Positions 44,586-52,919 of a stretch of 64,000 bases of DNA are shown here, piece after piece (the first letter of the stretch is position 1; each line of letters starts with the position of its first letter). This DNA comes from Streptomyces genisteinicus (lineage in GTDB: Bacteria > Actinomycetota > Actinomycetes > Streptomycetales > Streptomycetaceae). The stretch spans positions 4,474,501-4,538,500 of the forward strand of contig NZ_CP060825.1 of NCBI RefSeq assembly GCF_014489615.1, in the 5' to 3' direction. A program made the position numbers and the translations under genes. Under the pieces are notes generated by a model. The model did not search any database, was not told the origin of the DNA, and saw only the letters and a program-made list of their open reading frames with translations.

Positions 44586-45263
44586 TCACTGCGGTACGTC
44601 CAGCCGGTAGCCGACGCCGCGGACCGTGCGGATCAGGGTCGGCGAGGACGGCACGTCCTCCACCTTGGCCCGCAGCCGCTGCACGCACGCGTCCACCAGG
44701 CGCGAGTCGCCCAGGTAGTCGTGCTCCCACACCAGTCGCAGCAACTGCTGCCGCGACAGGGCCTGTCCGGGCCGCCGGCTGAGCTCCAGCAGCAGCCGCA
44801 GCTCGGTCGGGGTCAGCTGGAGGTCGTCGCCGTTCTTGGTGACGGTCATCGCGGACCGGTCGATGACCAGCGAGCCGAAGGTCGCCGAGTCGGTCGACTC
44901 CCGCTCGCCGCGGCGCAGTACGGCACGGATGCGCGCGTCCAGCACCCGCCCCTGCACCGGCTTGACGACGTAGTCGTCGGCGCCGGACTCGAGTCCGACG
45001 ACGACGTCGATGTCGTCGCTCCGGGCGGTCAGCAGGATGATCGGCAGCTGATCGGTGCGCCTGATGCGGCGGCACACCTCGAAGCCGTCGATACCGGGCA
45101 GCATCACGTCCAGCACGACCAGATCCGGCCGCTGCTCGCGCAGCAGCTGGAGACCGTCCTCCCCCGTCGCCGCGGTGGCCACGCGGTGGCCCTGGCGGGA
45201 CAGGGAGAGTTCGAGAGCCGTGCGGATGGCGTCGTCGTCCTCGATCAGCAACAGGAAAGGCAC
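44586..45263 (-). CDS. afsQ1: Response regulator AfsQ1 (OmpR family)
   Basis: 225 aa from GTG 45263 (VPFLLLIEDDD), the start that puts CAGAAT 6 nt upstream (leaderless type) and phospho-Asp at residue 52 (LVVLDVMLPG). ATG 45281 would add six residues. The receiver has the acidic pocket EDDD, TARSDD and Lys in YVVKPVQGR. The winged-helix effector has LTPTELRLLLELSRRPGQAL and RTVRGVGYRLD. It activates or represses genes by binding GTnAC-n6-GTnAC, and such a box lies in the gap to sigQ. The only gene on its far side is the divergent sigQ. Confidence 0.95.
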   Translation of the reverse strand: MPFLLLIEDDDAIRTALELSLSRQGHRVATAATGEDGLQLLREQRPDLVVLDVMLPGIDGFEVCRRIRRTDQLPIILLTARSDDIDVVVGLESGADDYVVKPVQGRVLDARIRAVLRRGERESTDSATFGSLVIDRSAMTVTKNGDDLQLTPTELRLLLELSRRPGQALSRQQLLRLVWEHDYLGDSRLVDACVQRLRAKVEDVPSSPTLIRTVRGVGYRLDVPQ

Positions 45264-45332
45264 GGGCCCATTCTGGCCCATGGGCCGCGCGGCGACGACT
45301 CCCCCGGAGCATCACCGCTTGCGAAGACCTCT

Positions 45333-45348
45333 GTGACGGGCCTGTGAC
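45333..45348. promoter_or_regulatory. AfsQ1 binding box between afsQ1 and sigQ
   Basis: GTGAC-gggcct-GTGAC is an exact match to the known AfsQ1 consensus GTnAC-n6-GTnAC. It lies 70 bp from afsQ1 and 85 bp from sigQ, and is the expected autoregulatory and sigQ control site. Confidence 0.88.
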
Positions 45349-45432
45349 AATCGGGGGACACCCCGATGAAAGTGCCTTGGCAGAGTTCTCATCACACGGA
45401 ACGACCGGACTCCACTCGACGGGGGGCGCGAG

Positions 45433-46167
45433 ATGAACGCACTGCACAGCACGGCCTCAAGCGCAGTTGTCACGCGTCTCCACGACGTCGTGAGGGGACC
45501 GGAGAAGTCCGGCGCCGTGACCGGACGGGGGTGCGTTCGCGGCGCCGGGCGCCAGCACAAGGCGCCGTACATGGCGGTCGTGGACACCGCGACGGGGACC
45601 GGCCCGACGGCGTACGAAGAGGCCGCGGGGGGCACCGCCTCCCTGTCGGAGGCGGAGTTCACCGCCTACGTCCGCGAACGCCGCGCCTCCCTGTACGCCA
45701 CGGCCTACCACCTGACCGGTGACCGCTACGAGGCCGAGGACCTGCTCCAGAGCGCACTGTTCTCGACCTACCGCGCCTGGGACCGGATCAGCGACAAGGC
45801 GGCGGTCGGCGGCTACCTGCGCCGCACCATGACCAACCTGCACATCAGCGCCTGGCGCCGGCGCAAGCTCAACGAGTACCCCACGGAGGAGCTGCCGGAG
45901 ACGGCAGGCGACACCGACGCGATGCGGGGCACCGAACTGCGCGCGGTCCTGTGGCAGGCGCTCGCCAGGCTCCCCGAACTCCAGCGCACGATGCTGGTCC
46001 TGCGGTACTACGAGGGCCGCACCGACCCGGAGATCGCGGACATCCTGGACATCAGTGTCGGCACGGTGAAGTCGAGCATCTGGCGGTCCCTCCGCCGGCT
46101 GCGCGAGGACGAGGTCCTCAGCTTCGGCCGTGACGAGGAGGAGTCCTTCGGCGAGCTGGTGGCCTGA
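45433..46167 (+). CDS. sigQ: ECF sigma factor SigQ (SigE family)
   Basis: 244 aa from ATG 45433. The first about 65 residues are variable. Region 2: ASLYATAYHLTGDRYEAEDL and FSTYRAWDRISDK. Region 4: LARLPELQRTMLVLRYYEG and the HTH DPEIADILDISVGTVKSSIW. It is divergent from afsQ1 with an AfsQ1 box between, as in S. coelicolor, where sigQ is an AfsQ1 target and antagonises the AfsQ output. An internal start near 45571 (MAVVDTATG) cannot be excluded. Confidence 0.92.
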   Translation: MNALHSTASSAVVTRLHDVVRGPEKSGAVTGRGCVRGAGRQHKAPYMAVVDTATGTGPTAYEEAAGGTASLSEAEFTAYVRERRASLYATAYHLTGDRYEAEDLLQSALFSTYRAWDRISDKAAVGGYLRRTMTNLHISAWRRRKLNEYPTEELPETAGDTDAMRGTELRAVLWQALARLPELQRTMLVLRYYEGRTDPEIADILDISVGTVKSSIWRSLRRLREDEVLSFGRDEEESFGELVA

Positions 46168-46312
46168 GGGCACGACCGCCGCGTCGGGGGAGGCGGCGGA
46201 ACGGGGAGGGGACCCACGGGGGTCCGGGGGGAAACACGGGGGACGCACGGCCCGTCGCGTCGGGGGAGGCGGCGGCAGGGATCCACGGGGGACACGGGGA
46301 TCCACGGGGGAG

Positions 46313-46353
46313 AGCGGGGCCGGACAGACCGGGGGGTTCTGTCCGGCCCCGCT
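46313..46353. terminator. Terminator between sigQ and the uridine-kinase-like gene
   Basis: A 15-bp perfect stem AGCGGGGCCGGACAG and its complement, with an 11-nt G-rich loop, between convergent genes. The 145 bp before it are G-rich with GTCGGGGGAGGCGGCGG repeated, and no gene is seen there. Confidence 0.78.
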
Positions 46354-46399
46354 TCCGTGCCCGGGGCCGGGGCGCCGTCCGGGCCGGACGGTCCGCCGC

Positions 46400-47038
46400 T
46401 CAGGCCGCCTGGCGCGCGGCGGGCACCCGGCAGCGGCCCGCCGCCGCGTCCGCGAGCCGGCCCAGCGCCTCGGCCGCGCCGCACGGATGGGCGCCCAGCT
46501 CCGCCTGGCGGGCGACGATTCCGCGCTCCGCCCGCATCAGCCGCCAGCCGCGTCGCAGCAGGAACGGGACCGACTTGCGGCCCTCGCGCATGTCCCGCGC
46601 CAGCCGCCGGCGGAACGTCGTCGCCGGACGGCCCCGCAGGCAGAGCGCGTCCGCGAGGACGCCCAGCTCCTGGCAGCGGCGCACGATGTCGGCGGCGAAG
46701 ATGCCCTCGGCGACGAACAGCGGGGTGCGCGCGATGTCGAACGTGTCGCGGCCCACCCGGGAGCTGGTGGCGATGTCGTACACGGGCACCGCGGTGCGCC
46801 CGGTCCCGCACAGCTCGGCGATCGCGGCGACCGCCGCGTCGGCGTCCCAGGACGCGGGTGAGTCCCAGTCGATGTCGGCGCTGCCCGTCACCTGGGGGAG
46901 CGTCGGGTCGTTGGCCTCCTTGTAGAAGTCGTCCAGGCGCAGGACCGGAAGTCCGGTGCGGGCGGCGAGGGACGACTTTCCGGAACCGGAAGGGCCCGCG
47001 AGCAGCACGACGCGGGTCGGGATGGGTTGGGAACTCAC
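46400..47038 (-). CDS. Uridine kinase-like P-loop kinase
   Basis: 212 aa from GTG 47038; TTG 47047 is possible. It has Walker A LAGPSGSGKSSLA, substrate loop VLRLDDFYKEANDPTLPQV, DWDSPASWD and the later VAEGIFAADIVRRCQELGVL. The uridine kinase/phosphoribulokinase-like family phosphorylates nucleosides to monophosphates, so it may salvage uridine. It has no copy of the regulon palindrome, and its link to the nearby nucleoside genes is only thematic. Confidence 0.85.
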   Translation of the reverse strand: MSSQPIPTRVVLLAGPSGSGKSSLAARTGLPVLRLDDFYKEANDPTLPQVTGSADIDWDSPASWDADAAVAAIAELCGTGRTAVPVYDIATSSRVGRDTFDIARTPLFVAEGIFAADIVRRCQELGVLADALCLRGRPATTFRRRLARDMREGRKSVPFLLRRGWRLMRAERGIVARQAELGAHPCGAAEALGRLADAAAGRCRVPAARQAA

Positions 47039-47194
47039 GGGAGACAAGTCTGACGCATGGACGCCGCTGTGGGACCCCCGAGGAGGGGGTCGGTGCCGAG
47101 CATCGCGTCACATCCGCGTTCCGTGCTCCCGCCGTCACCGGTCCGCGGCGCCGTCCGCAGCCCACCGTCCCCAGATCCCAGAGAAGGACAGACC

Positions 47195-47587
47195 ATGGCC
47201 CGACACGCAGCTCCCTCCCCCCGGCGCGGCACACTGCTGCGCGCCGGCCTGACCGTCGCCGCGGCGGGCGCGGCGCTCGGCGCGGGCGCCGCCTCGGCGC
47301 AGGCCGCACCGGCGCCGGTCGGCGCCGAGTCCGTGCTCGGCGCCGTGCCGCTGGGGGCGGCGACGGGACTCGCCGCCAACTCCGTGGCGGGGGTCGGCGA
47401 GCTCAAGAGCCTCCAGCTGCACCCGCTGGCCAACACCGGAGTGGATCCGCTGGACAACGCGGTGGGCACGCAGGTCGCCGACTTCCAGCCGGTGAGCACC
47501 GCCCTGGTCACGGACAACATCACCCGCGGCCAGGCCCTGGAGGACCTGCCGGTGGCCGGGCCCGTGGCCCAGGGGCTGCTGCCCTGA
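47195..47587 (+). CDS. Small secreted protein
   Basis: 130 aa from ATG 47195, with GAAGGAC upstream. A Tat-like RR followed by a hydrophobic stretch ends near QAAPA (about residue 38). The mature part contains LKSLQLHPLANTGVDPLDNA and ends PVAGPVAQGLLP, a pattern I associate with small exported Streptomyces proteins of unknown role. Similar in kind to the protein at 40215, not clearly homologous. Confidence 0.75.
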   Translation: MARHAAPSPRRGTLLRAGLTVAAAGAALGAGAASAQAAPAPVGAESVLGAVPLGAATGLAANSVAGVGELKSLQLHPLANTGVDPLDNAVGTQVADFQPVSTALVTDNITRGQALEDLPVAGPVAQGLLP

Positions 47588-47596
47588 GCCGGTCCG

Positions 47597-47638
47597 GTGC
47601 GCGGGGCGGCGGACGTCTCCGCCCGCCGCCCCGCGCAC
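47597..47638. terminator. Bidirectional terminator
   Basis: A 16-bp perfect stem (GTGCGCGGGGCGGCGG and complement) with a 10-nt loop between convergent genes. Confidence 0.8.
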
Positions 47639-47644
47639 AGCGGG

Positions 47645-48502
47645 CTACGGCAGCGGCTCCAGGCAGAGGGTGAAGTCGCTGCTGCCGCCGTACTCGCGGT
47701 ACTCGGAGTAGCGGTTGCGGTCGCACTGCGCGGTGCCGTCGTGGCGCTCGGCCACCTTGAACTGCGCCTCGGCCGAGCCGCATTCGACCACCGCGATGTC
47801 CGGGCTGATGGTGGTGCCGTTGTTGCGCACGCAGTCGCCCGCGCTCGCGGTGCCGGCGCTGTCGTCCATGACGACGGCGGTCACGACGGCTCCGGCCAGC
47901 GCCAGCGGGATCAGGACGCCGACGGCCGCGGCGCGGCGCATGATCGGCTTGCCCGGGACCATCGGCTGCTGGAAGCCGCCCGACGGCTCGGCGAGCTTCC
48001 TGAACTTGCCGCGGGCGCTCAGGTTGCCGATCAGGGTGAACGGTGTGAGCAGGAACGACTGGACGCTCCACCAGCCCTGGAGCAGCGTCTTCGCGCTCAG
48101 CTCACGGTGGACGGCCATGCCGCAGGAGCGGCAGAAGTGACCCTCCACCTTCTGGGTCCGGTTGGCGATGATCATGCCCTGGCGGGCACGGACCGTGGCC
48201 TCGGCCGCGGGGACGCTGCCGCAGAACTGGCAGCCGCCCGGCATGCCGCCCGGGCCGCCCTGCGGCGCCCCGGGCGCGAAGGGGTTGCCGGAGTTCTGCG
48301 GCTGTCCCTGGGGCTGCCCCTGGGCGAACGGGTTGCCGGACGTCTGCGGCCGTCCCTGCGGCTGTCCCTGGGGCTGCCCCTGCGCGAACGGATTGCCCGA
48401 CGTCTGCGGCGGGACAGCGGCGTACGGGTTGCCCGGCGCGGGCTGCGCCGGCTGGCCGGGCTGGGCGGCGAAGGGATTTCCGGACGGCGGCTGGACGGTC
48501 AT
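47645..48502 (-). CDS. LppU/SCO3897-like membrane-anchored protein with zinc-ribbon-like Cys pairs
   Basis: 285 aa. The N-terminal 80 residues are a Pro/Gln/Gly-rich repeat tract (SGNPFAQGQPQGQPQ units). Two CxxC pairs follow (CQFCG and CRSCG, about 30 residues apart), likely binding zinc. A membrane helix spans about residues 185-210 (AAAVGVLIPLALAGAVVTAV). The outside domain contains AGDCVRNNG and VVECGSAEAQFKV with four Cys, typical of LppU-like proteins. Function unknown. Confidence 0.75.
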   Translation of the reverse strand: MTVQPPSGNPFAAQPGQPAQPAPGNPYAAVPPQTSGNPFAQGQPQGQPQGRPQTSGNPFAQGQPQGQPQNSGNPFAPGAPQGGPGGMPGGCQFCGSVPAAEATVRARQGMIIANRTQKVEGHFCRSCGMAVHRELSAKTLLQGWWSVQSFLLTPFTLIGNLSARGKFRKLAEPSGGFQQPMVPGKPIMRRAAAVGVLIPLALAGAVVTAVVMDDSAGTASAGDCVRNNGTTISPDIAVVECGSAEAQFKVAERHDGTAQCDRNRYSEYREYGGSSDFTLCLEPLP

Positions 48503-48789
48503 GTGTTCCCCCGGGGAGCAGATGTATGTACGGCGTAAGGACGCCGCACAGTACCGGAGCCGCCGCTACCGCCCGACTCCGGGGCACCCGGTCCGGCGGC
48601 CCGTGCCACCGGCCCGCTGCCGCGCGGTGCCGGACCCGCCCCGGACACGCCCGCCGGCGAAGCCGGCCGGCCGTGCCCGGTCCCCGCCGCACGCTCCGCC
48701 CCGGACGGCGCACGGCCCCGACGGGCGGTGCCCGTCGGGGCCGTGCGGGCCGCGGGCTCCTCTCCGTCCGGAGGAGCCCGCGGAGCCGG
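48503..48789. other. Intergenic region with tandem terminators
   Basis: 287 bp between the truncated ALDH gene and the LppU-like gene, both on the minus strand. Besides the two hairpins listed, GC-rich sequence with no gene. The promoter of the LppU-like gene should lie near 48510-48560. Confidence 0.5.
48710..48783 (-). terminator. Two tandem terminators of the deoC operon
   Basis: 48710-48746 is a 17-bp perfect stem with a 3-nt loop. 48750-48783 is a 13-bp perfect stem with an 8-nt loop, overlapping the start of the last gene's stop region by a few bases upstream of 48790. Confidence 0.82.
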
Positions 48790-49683
48790 TCAGTACGCGG
48801 AACCGGACGCGCCGAGCGAGCCGGTCGGGTGCCACACCGTCTTGGTCTCCAGGAACGCCGTCAGACGCCGGGTGCCGGGATCGGCCGAGAAATCCACAGC
48901 CTGTGGACGCAGGACGCGCTTGAGGTTCTCCGCGGCGGCCGCCTCCAGTTCCTTCGCCAGCACCTCGTCGGCGCCGGTCAGGTCGATGCCGTTGACGTCC
49001 TGGTGCGCGGCGAGCGGGGCGGCGATCTCCGCCGTACGCCCGGAGAGCACGTTGACCACGCCGCCCGGCACGTCGGAGGTGGCCAGCACCTCGCCCAGCG
49101 ACAGGGCCGGCAGCGGCGCCCTCTCGGAGGCGATCACCACCGCCGTGTTGCCGGTCGCGATGACCGGGGCGACGACCGAGACCAGGCCGAGGAGCGAGGA
49201 CTCCTGCGGCGCCAGCACCGTCACCACGCCCGTCGGCTCCGGCGTGGACAGGTTGAAGTACGGACCCGCGACCGGGTTCGCCCCGCCCACGACCTGGGCG
49301 ATCTTGTCCGTCCATCCCGCGTACCAGACCCAGCGGTCGATCGCCGCGTCGACGACACCGGCCGCCTTCGACTTCGACAGGCCCTCGGCGTCGGCGACCT
49401 CCCGCGCGAACTGCTCCCGGCGGCCCTCCAGCATCTCGGCGACGCGGTAGAGGACCTGGCCGCGGTTGTACGCGGTCGCCCCCGACCAGCCGCCGAACGC
49501 CTTGCGCGCGGCCACGACGGCGTCACGGGCGTCCTTGCGGGAGGAGAGCGGCGCGTTCGCGAGCCACGCGCCCTTCTTGGAGTCGGTCACCTCGTACACC
49601 CGGCCGCTCTCGGAGCGGGGGAACTTGCCCCCGACGTACAGCTTGTAGGTCTTGAAGACGCTCAGGCGCATCGGCTCAGACAT
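48790..49683 (-). CDS. Truncated aldehyde dehydrogenase homologue without catalytic residues
   Basis: 297 aa from ATG 49683, overlapping the full-length ALDH stop by 8 bp. The N-terminal cofactor domain is recognisable (YKLYVGGKFPRSESGR, PEPTGVVTVLAPQESSL, APVIATGNTAVV, VPGGVVNVLSGRTAEI). The LELGGK Glu and the NxGQxC Cys are both absent. After residue about 225 it ends in a short tail instead of a catalytic domain (usual length 480-500). It cannot be a normal dehydrogenase. It may be a partner subunit or regulator of the enzyme encoded upstream. Confidence 0.85.
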   Translation of the reverse strand: MSEPMRLSVFKTYKLYVGGKFPRSESGRVYEVTDSKKGAWLANAPLSSRKDARDAVVAARKAFGGWSGATAYNRGQVLYRVAEMLEGRREQFAREVADAEGLSKSKAAGVVDAAIDRWVWYAGWTDKIAQVVGGANPVAGPYFNLSTPEPTGVVTVLAPQESSLLGLVSVVAPVIATGNTAVVIASERAPLPALSLGEVLATSDVPGGVVNVLSGRTAEIAAPLAAHQDVNGIDLTGADEVLAKELEAAAAENLKRVLRPQAVDFSADPGTRRLTAFLETKTVWHPTGSLGASGSAY

Positions 49684-51112
49684 CGAGGTAGGCCTCCAGA
49701 CCGTGACGGCCGCCCTCGCGGCCGAAGCCCGACTCCTTGTAGCCGCCGAAGGGCGAGGTCGGGTCGAACTTGTTGAACGTGTTGGCCCACACCACACCCG
49801 CGCGGAGCTTGTTCGCGACCGCGAGGATGCGCGAGCCCTTCTCCGTCCAGATGCCGGCCGACAGCCCGTACTGGCTGTTGTTCGCCTTGGCGACGGCCTC
49901 GTCCGGCGTGCGGAACGTCAGCACCGACAGCACCGGGCCGAAGATCTCGTCCCGCGCCACCGTGTGCGCCTGCGTGACGCCGGTGAACAGCGTCGGCGCG
50001 AACCAGTACCCGGCCGCCGGCAGCTCGCACGCGGGCGACCAGCGCTCGGCGCCCTCCGCCTCGCCCGCCTCCACCAGCGCGGTGATACGGGACAGCTGCT
50101 CCTCGGAGTTGATCGCCCCGATGTCCGTGTTCTTGTCCAGCGGGTCGCCGAGGCGCAGTGTGGACAGCCGGCGCTTCAGCGACTCCAGCAGCTCGTCCTG
50201 GACCGACTCCTGCACCAGCAGCCGCGAGCCCGCGCAGCAGACCTGGCCCTGGTTGAAGAAGATCCCGTTGACGATGCCCTCGACGGCCTGGTCGATCGGG
50301 GCGTCGTCGAAGACGATGTTGGCGCCCTTGCCGCCCAGCTCCAGGGTGACCTTCTTGTGCGTGCCCGCGACCTGCCGGGCGATGGCCCTGCCGACCGCCG
50401 TGGAGCCGGTGAACGCGACCTTGTCCACGTCCGGGTGCCCGACGAGGGCCGCGCCGGTGTCCCCGTAGCCCGTGAGGATGTTCACGACACCCCTGGGGAG
50501 CCCGGCCTGCCGGCAGATGTCGGCGAAGAAGAGCGCGGACAGCGGGGTCGTCTCGGCCGGCTTCAGCACGACGGTGTTGCCCGTCGCCAGCGCCGGGGCG
50601 ATCTTCCACGCCAGCATCAGCAGCGGGAAGTTCCACGGGATGACCTGGCCCGCGACACCGAGCGGCCGCGGGGCGGGGCCGTAACCGGCGTGGTCCAGCT
50701 TGTCGGCCCAGCCCGCGTAGTAGAAGAAGTGCGCCGCGACCAGCGGGAGGTCCGCGTCGCGGGTCTCCTTGATCGGCTTGCCGTTGTCCAGCGTCTCCAG
50801 GACCGCCAGCTCACGGCTGCGCTCCTGGATGATCCGCGCGATCCGGAACAGGTACTTGGCGCGCTCGGCGCCGGGCAGCGCCGACCACTTCTCGAACGCC
50901 TTGCGGGCAGCCTTCACCGCCCGCTCCACGTCGGCCTCGCCGGCCCGCGCGACCTCGGCGAGCACCTCCTCGCTGGACGGCGAGACGGTCTTGAAGACCT
51001 TGCCCTCCGCGGCGTCGGTGAACTCGCCGTCGATGAACAGCCCGTACGACGGGGCGATGTCGACGACCGACCGCGACTCGGGGGCCGGTGCGTACTCGAA
51101 TACGGAACCCAT
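49676..51112 (-). CDS. Aldehyde dehydrogenase, NAD(P)-dependent
   Basis: 478 aa from ATG 51112, 5 bp after the deoC stop. Full set of ALDH motifs: VIPWNFPLLMLAWKIAPAL, KPAETTPLSAL, VAFTGSTAVGRAI, catalytic Glu in VTLELGGKGAN, catalytic Cys in FFNQGQVCCAGSR, and EIFGPVLSVL. DeoC releases acetaldehyde, so oxidation of acetaldehyde to acetate in the same operon is the likely role. Aldehyde specificity is inferred from context. Confidence 0.93.
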   Translation of the reverse strand: MGSVFEYAPAPESRSVVDIAPSYGLFIDGEFTDAAEGKVFKTVSPSSEEVLAEVARAGEADVERAVKAARKAFEKWSALPGAERAKYLFRIARIIQERSRELAVLETLDNGKPIKETRDADLPLVAAHFFYYAGWADKLDHAGYGPAPRPLGVAGQVIPWNFPLLMLAWKIAPALATGNTVVLKPAETTPLSALFFADICRQAGLPRGVVNILTGYGDTGAALVGHPDVDKVAFTGSTAVGRAIARQVAGTHKKVTLELGGKGANIVFDDAPIDQAVEGIVNGIFFNQGQVCCAGSRLLVQESVQDELLESLKRRLSTLRLGDPLDKNTDIGAINSEEQLSRITALVEAGEAEGAERWSPACELPAAGYWFAPTLFTGVTQAHTVARDEIFGPVLSVLTFRTPDEAVAKANNSQYGLSAGIWTEKGSRILAVANKLRAGVVWANTFNKFDPTSPFGGYKESGFGREGGRHGLEAYLDV

Positions 51113-51117
51113 GATGA

Positions 51118-52065
51118 TCAGTCCACTGTCACGTAGTCGGGGCCGGAGTAGCGGCCGGTGGCGAGCTTCTGCCGCTGCATCAGCAGGTCGTTGAGGAGAC
51201 TCGACGCGCCGAAGCGGAACCAGTGGTTGTCCAGCCAGTCCTCGCCGGCGGTCTCGTTCACCAGGACGAGGAACTTGATCGCGTCCTTGGAGGTGCGGAT
51301 CCCGCCGGCGGGCTTGACGCCCACCTGCACTCCAGTCTGCTCCCGGAAGTCGCGCACGGCCTCCAGCATGAGCAGGGTGTTCGCCGGGGTGGCGTTCACC
51401 GCGACCTTGCCGGTCGACGTCTTGATGAAGTCCGCGCCCGCCATCATGCCGATCCACGAGGCACGGTGGATGTTGTCGTACGTGGAGAGCTCGCCGGTCT
51501 CGAAGATGACCTTGAGCCGGGCGGCTCCGCAGGCCTCCCTGACCGCGCGGATCTCCTCGTACACCTTCATGTACTTCCCGGCCAGGAAGGCGCCGCGGTC
51601 GATCACCATGTCGATCTCGTCCGCGCCCGCGGCCACGGCGTCCGCCACGTCGGCGAGCTTCACGTCGAGGGCGGCCCGGCCCGCGGGGAAGGCGGTCGCC
51701 ACGGAGGCGACCTTGACGCCGGAGTCCCCGAGCGCGGCCTTGGCGGTCGCCACCATGTCGGGGTAGACGCAGACCGCGGCGGTTCTCGGCGTCGAACGGT
51801 CGGTCGGATCGGGGTTGACGGCCTTGGCGGCGAGCGCCCGGACCTTGCCCGGGGTGTCCGCGCCTTCGAGCGTCGTGAGGTCGATCATCGAGATGGCCAG
51901 ATCGATGGCGTACGCCTTCGCCGTGGTCTTGATCGAACGGGTGCCGAGGGAGGCGGCGCGCGCTTCCAGGCCGACGGCGTCGACGCCGGGCAGCCCGTGC
52001 AGGAAGCGGCGCAGCGCACCGTCGGACGCGGTCACGTCGGAGAGTGCTGGTGCATTGGTGGGCAT
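51118..52065 (-). CDS. deoC: Deoxyribose-phosphate aldolase
   Basis: 315 aa from ATG 52065. It has the longer form (about 320 aa, like animal DERA) with an N-terminal extension (SIKTTAKAYAIDLAISMIDL). Core motifs: DVKLADVADAVAAGADEIDMV, then GADFIKTSTGK with the Schiff-base Lys, and GVKPAGGIRTSKDAI with the second active-site Lys. It cleaves deoxyribose-5-phosphate to glyceraldehyde-3-phosphate and acetaldehyde. It is the first gene of an operon with two ALDH genes, under operator site 5. Confidence 0.95.
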   Translation of the reverse strand: MPTNAPALSDVTASDGALRRFLHGLPGVDAVGLEARAASLGTRSIKTTAKAYAIDLAISMIDLTTLEGADTPGKVRALAAKAVNPDPTDRSTPRTAAVCVYPDMVATAKAALGDSGVKVASVATAFPAGRAALDVKLADVADAVAAGADEIDMVIDRGAFLAGKYMKVYEEIRAVREACGAARLKVIFETGELSTYDNIHRASWIGMMAGADFIKTSTGKVAVNATPANTLLMLEAVRDFREQTGVQVGVKPAGGIRTSKDAIKFLVLVNETAGEDWLDNHWFRFGASSLLNDLLMQRQKLATGRYSGPDYVTVD

Positions 52066-52084
52066 GGTCACCAGAGGAGCATAT

Positions 52085-52096
52085 CTACGCGCGTAG
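52085..52096. promoter_or_regulatory. Nucleoside-regulon operator, site 5 (deoC)
   Basis: A perfect palindrome CTACGCGCGTAG, 20 bp upstream of the deoC start. On the minus strand TAGATA, overlapping its edge, could be the -10. Confidence 0.82.
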
Positions 52097-52278
52097 CGAC
52101 CTGTACAGGGGGGACTCGCGCGGGGGCGCGGGGATCGGGCGGGGGCACGCCCGGGCGCGGTCCGCCTGGCCGGGTCCTCGCCGTGCGGCTCGCGGGGGGC
52201 CGGCGCGAGGGCGGGCCCGGGTGCGGCGCGGTGGTCCGGTCGGAGGGCGGCGACGCGGCGTGCGGCAGAATCGAACCC

Positions 52279-52911
52279 ATGACGAGTTCCGAGCCGCCCG
52301 CCGAGCCCACGTACGCCGACCGGGTCTTCCGGTCGCCCGCAGCCATGGCCGGCGGCGGCCTGCTCATCGCGATCATCGCCTGGATCGTCGTCGACGCGCT
52401 GATCCGCGGGGAGGGGCGGACGCCGTGGCTGGCGCTCGCCGCCGCGCTCTTCGCCGTCCCCCTGATCGTCGCCTTCACCTTCCGGCCGGCGGTGTACGTC
52501 AACGACGAGCGTCTGCGGATCCGCAACCCGTTCCGCACGGTCACCGTGCCGTGGGGGGCCGTCGCGGACGTCCGGGCCGGCTACTCCAGCGAGCTCCTCA
52601 CACGGTCCGGCGCCAAGTACCAGCTCTGGGCCATCCCCGTGTCGCTGCGGCAGCGCAAGCGGGCCGCCCGGCGCCAGATGCAGCGTGCCACGGACGACCC
52701 CCACGGGCGGACGTCCGTCTCGGCGGACGTCTCCGACGACGAGGCGCGCATGGCCCCGGCGGACCGCACGATCGCGGAACTCCGCGCCACGGCGGAGAGG
52801 CTCGGGGCGAAGCCCGGGCCCCAGGGCGAGGAGTCCTCCCGCTGGGCCGTCGAACTCCTGGCCCCCCTGGCCACGGGCGCGGTGCTGCTGCTGGTGCTGG
52901 TGGCGCTGTAG
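52279..52911 (+). CDS. PH-domain membrane protein (bPH6-like)
   Basis: 210 aa. ATG 52279 is exactly 7 nt after CAGAAT, a leaderless start. Two membrane helices (about 22-42 and 50-68) are followed by a bacterial PH domain: RPAVYVNDERLRIRNPFRTV, VPWGAVADVRAGYSSELLT and YQLWAIPVSLRQRKR. A C-terminal helix (LLAPLATGAVLLLVLVAL) ends the protein. Role unknown. It is divergent from deoC. Confidence 0.83.
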   Translation: MTSSEPPAEPTYADRVFRSPAAMAGGGLLIAIIAWIVVDALIRGEGRTPWLALAAALFAVPLIVAFTFRPAVYVNDERLRIRNPFRTVTVPWGAVADVRAGYSSELLTRSGAKYQLWAIPVSLRQRKRAARRQMQRATDDPHGRTSVSADVSDDEARMAPADRTIAELRATAERLGAKPGPQGEESSRWAVELLAPLATGAVLLLVLVAL

Positions 52912-52919
52912 CGCGTTTT

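Noticed and set aside
46168..46312. G-rich tract after sigQ as a possible small gene
   Set aside because: Simple GGGGGA/C repeats with no ribosome site. It ends in a clear terminator hairpin.
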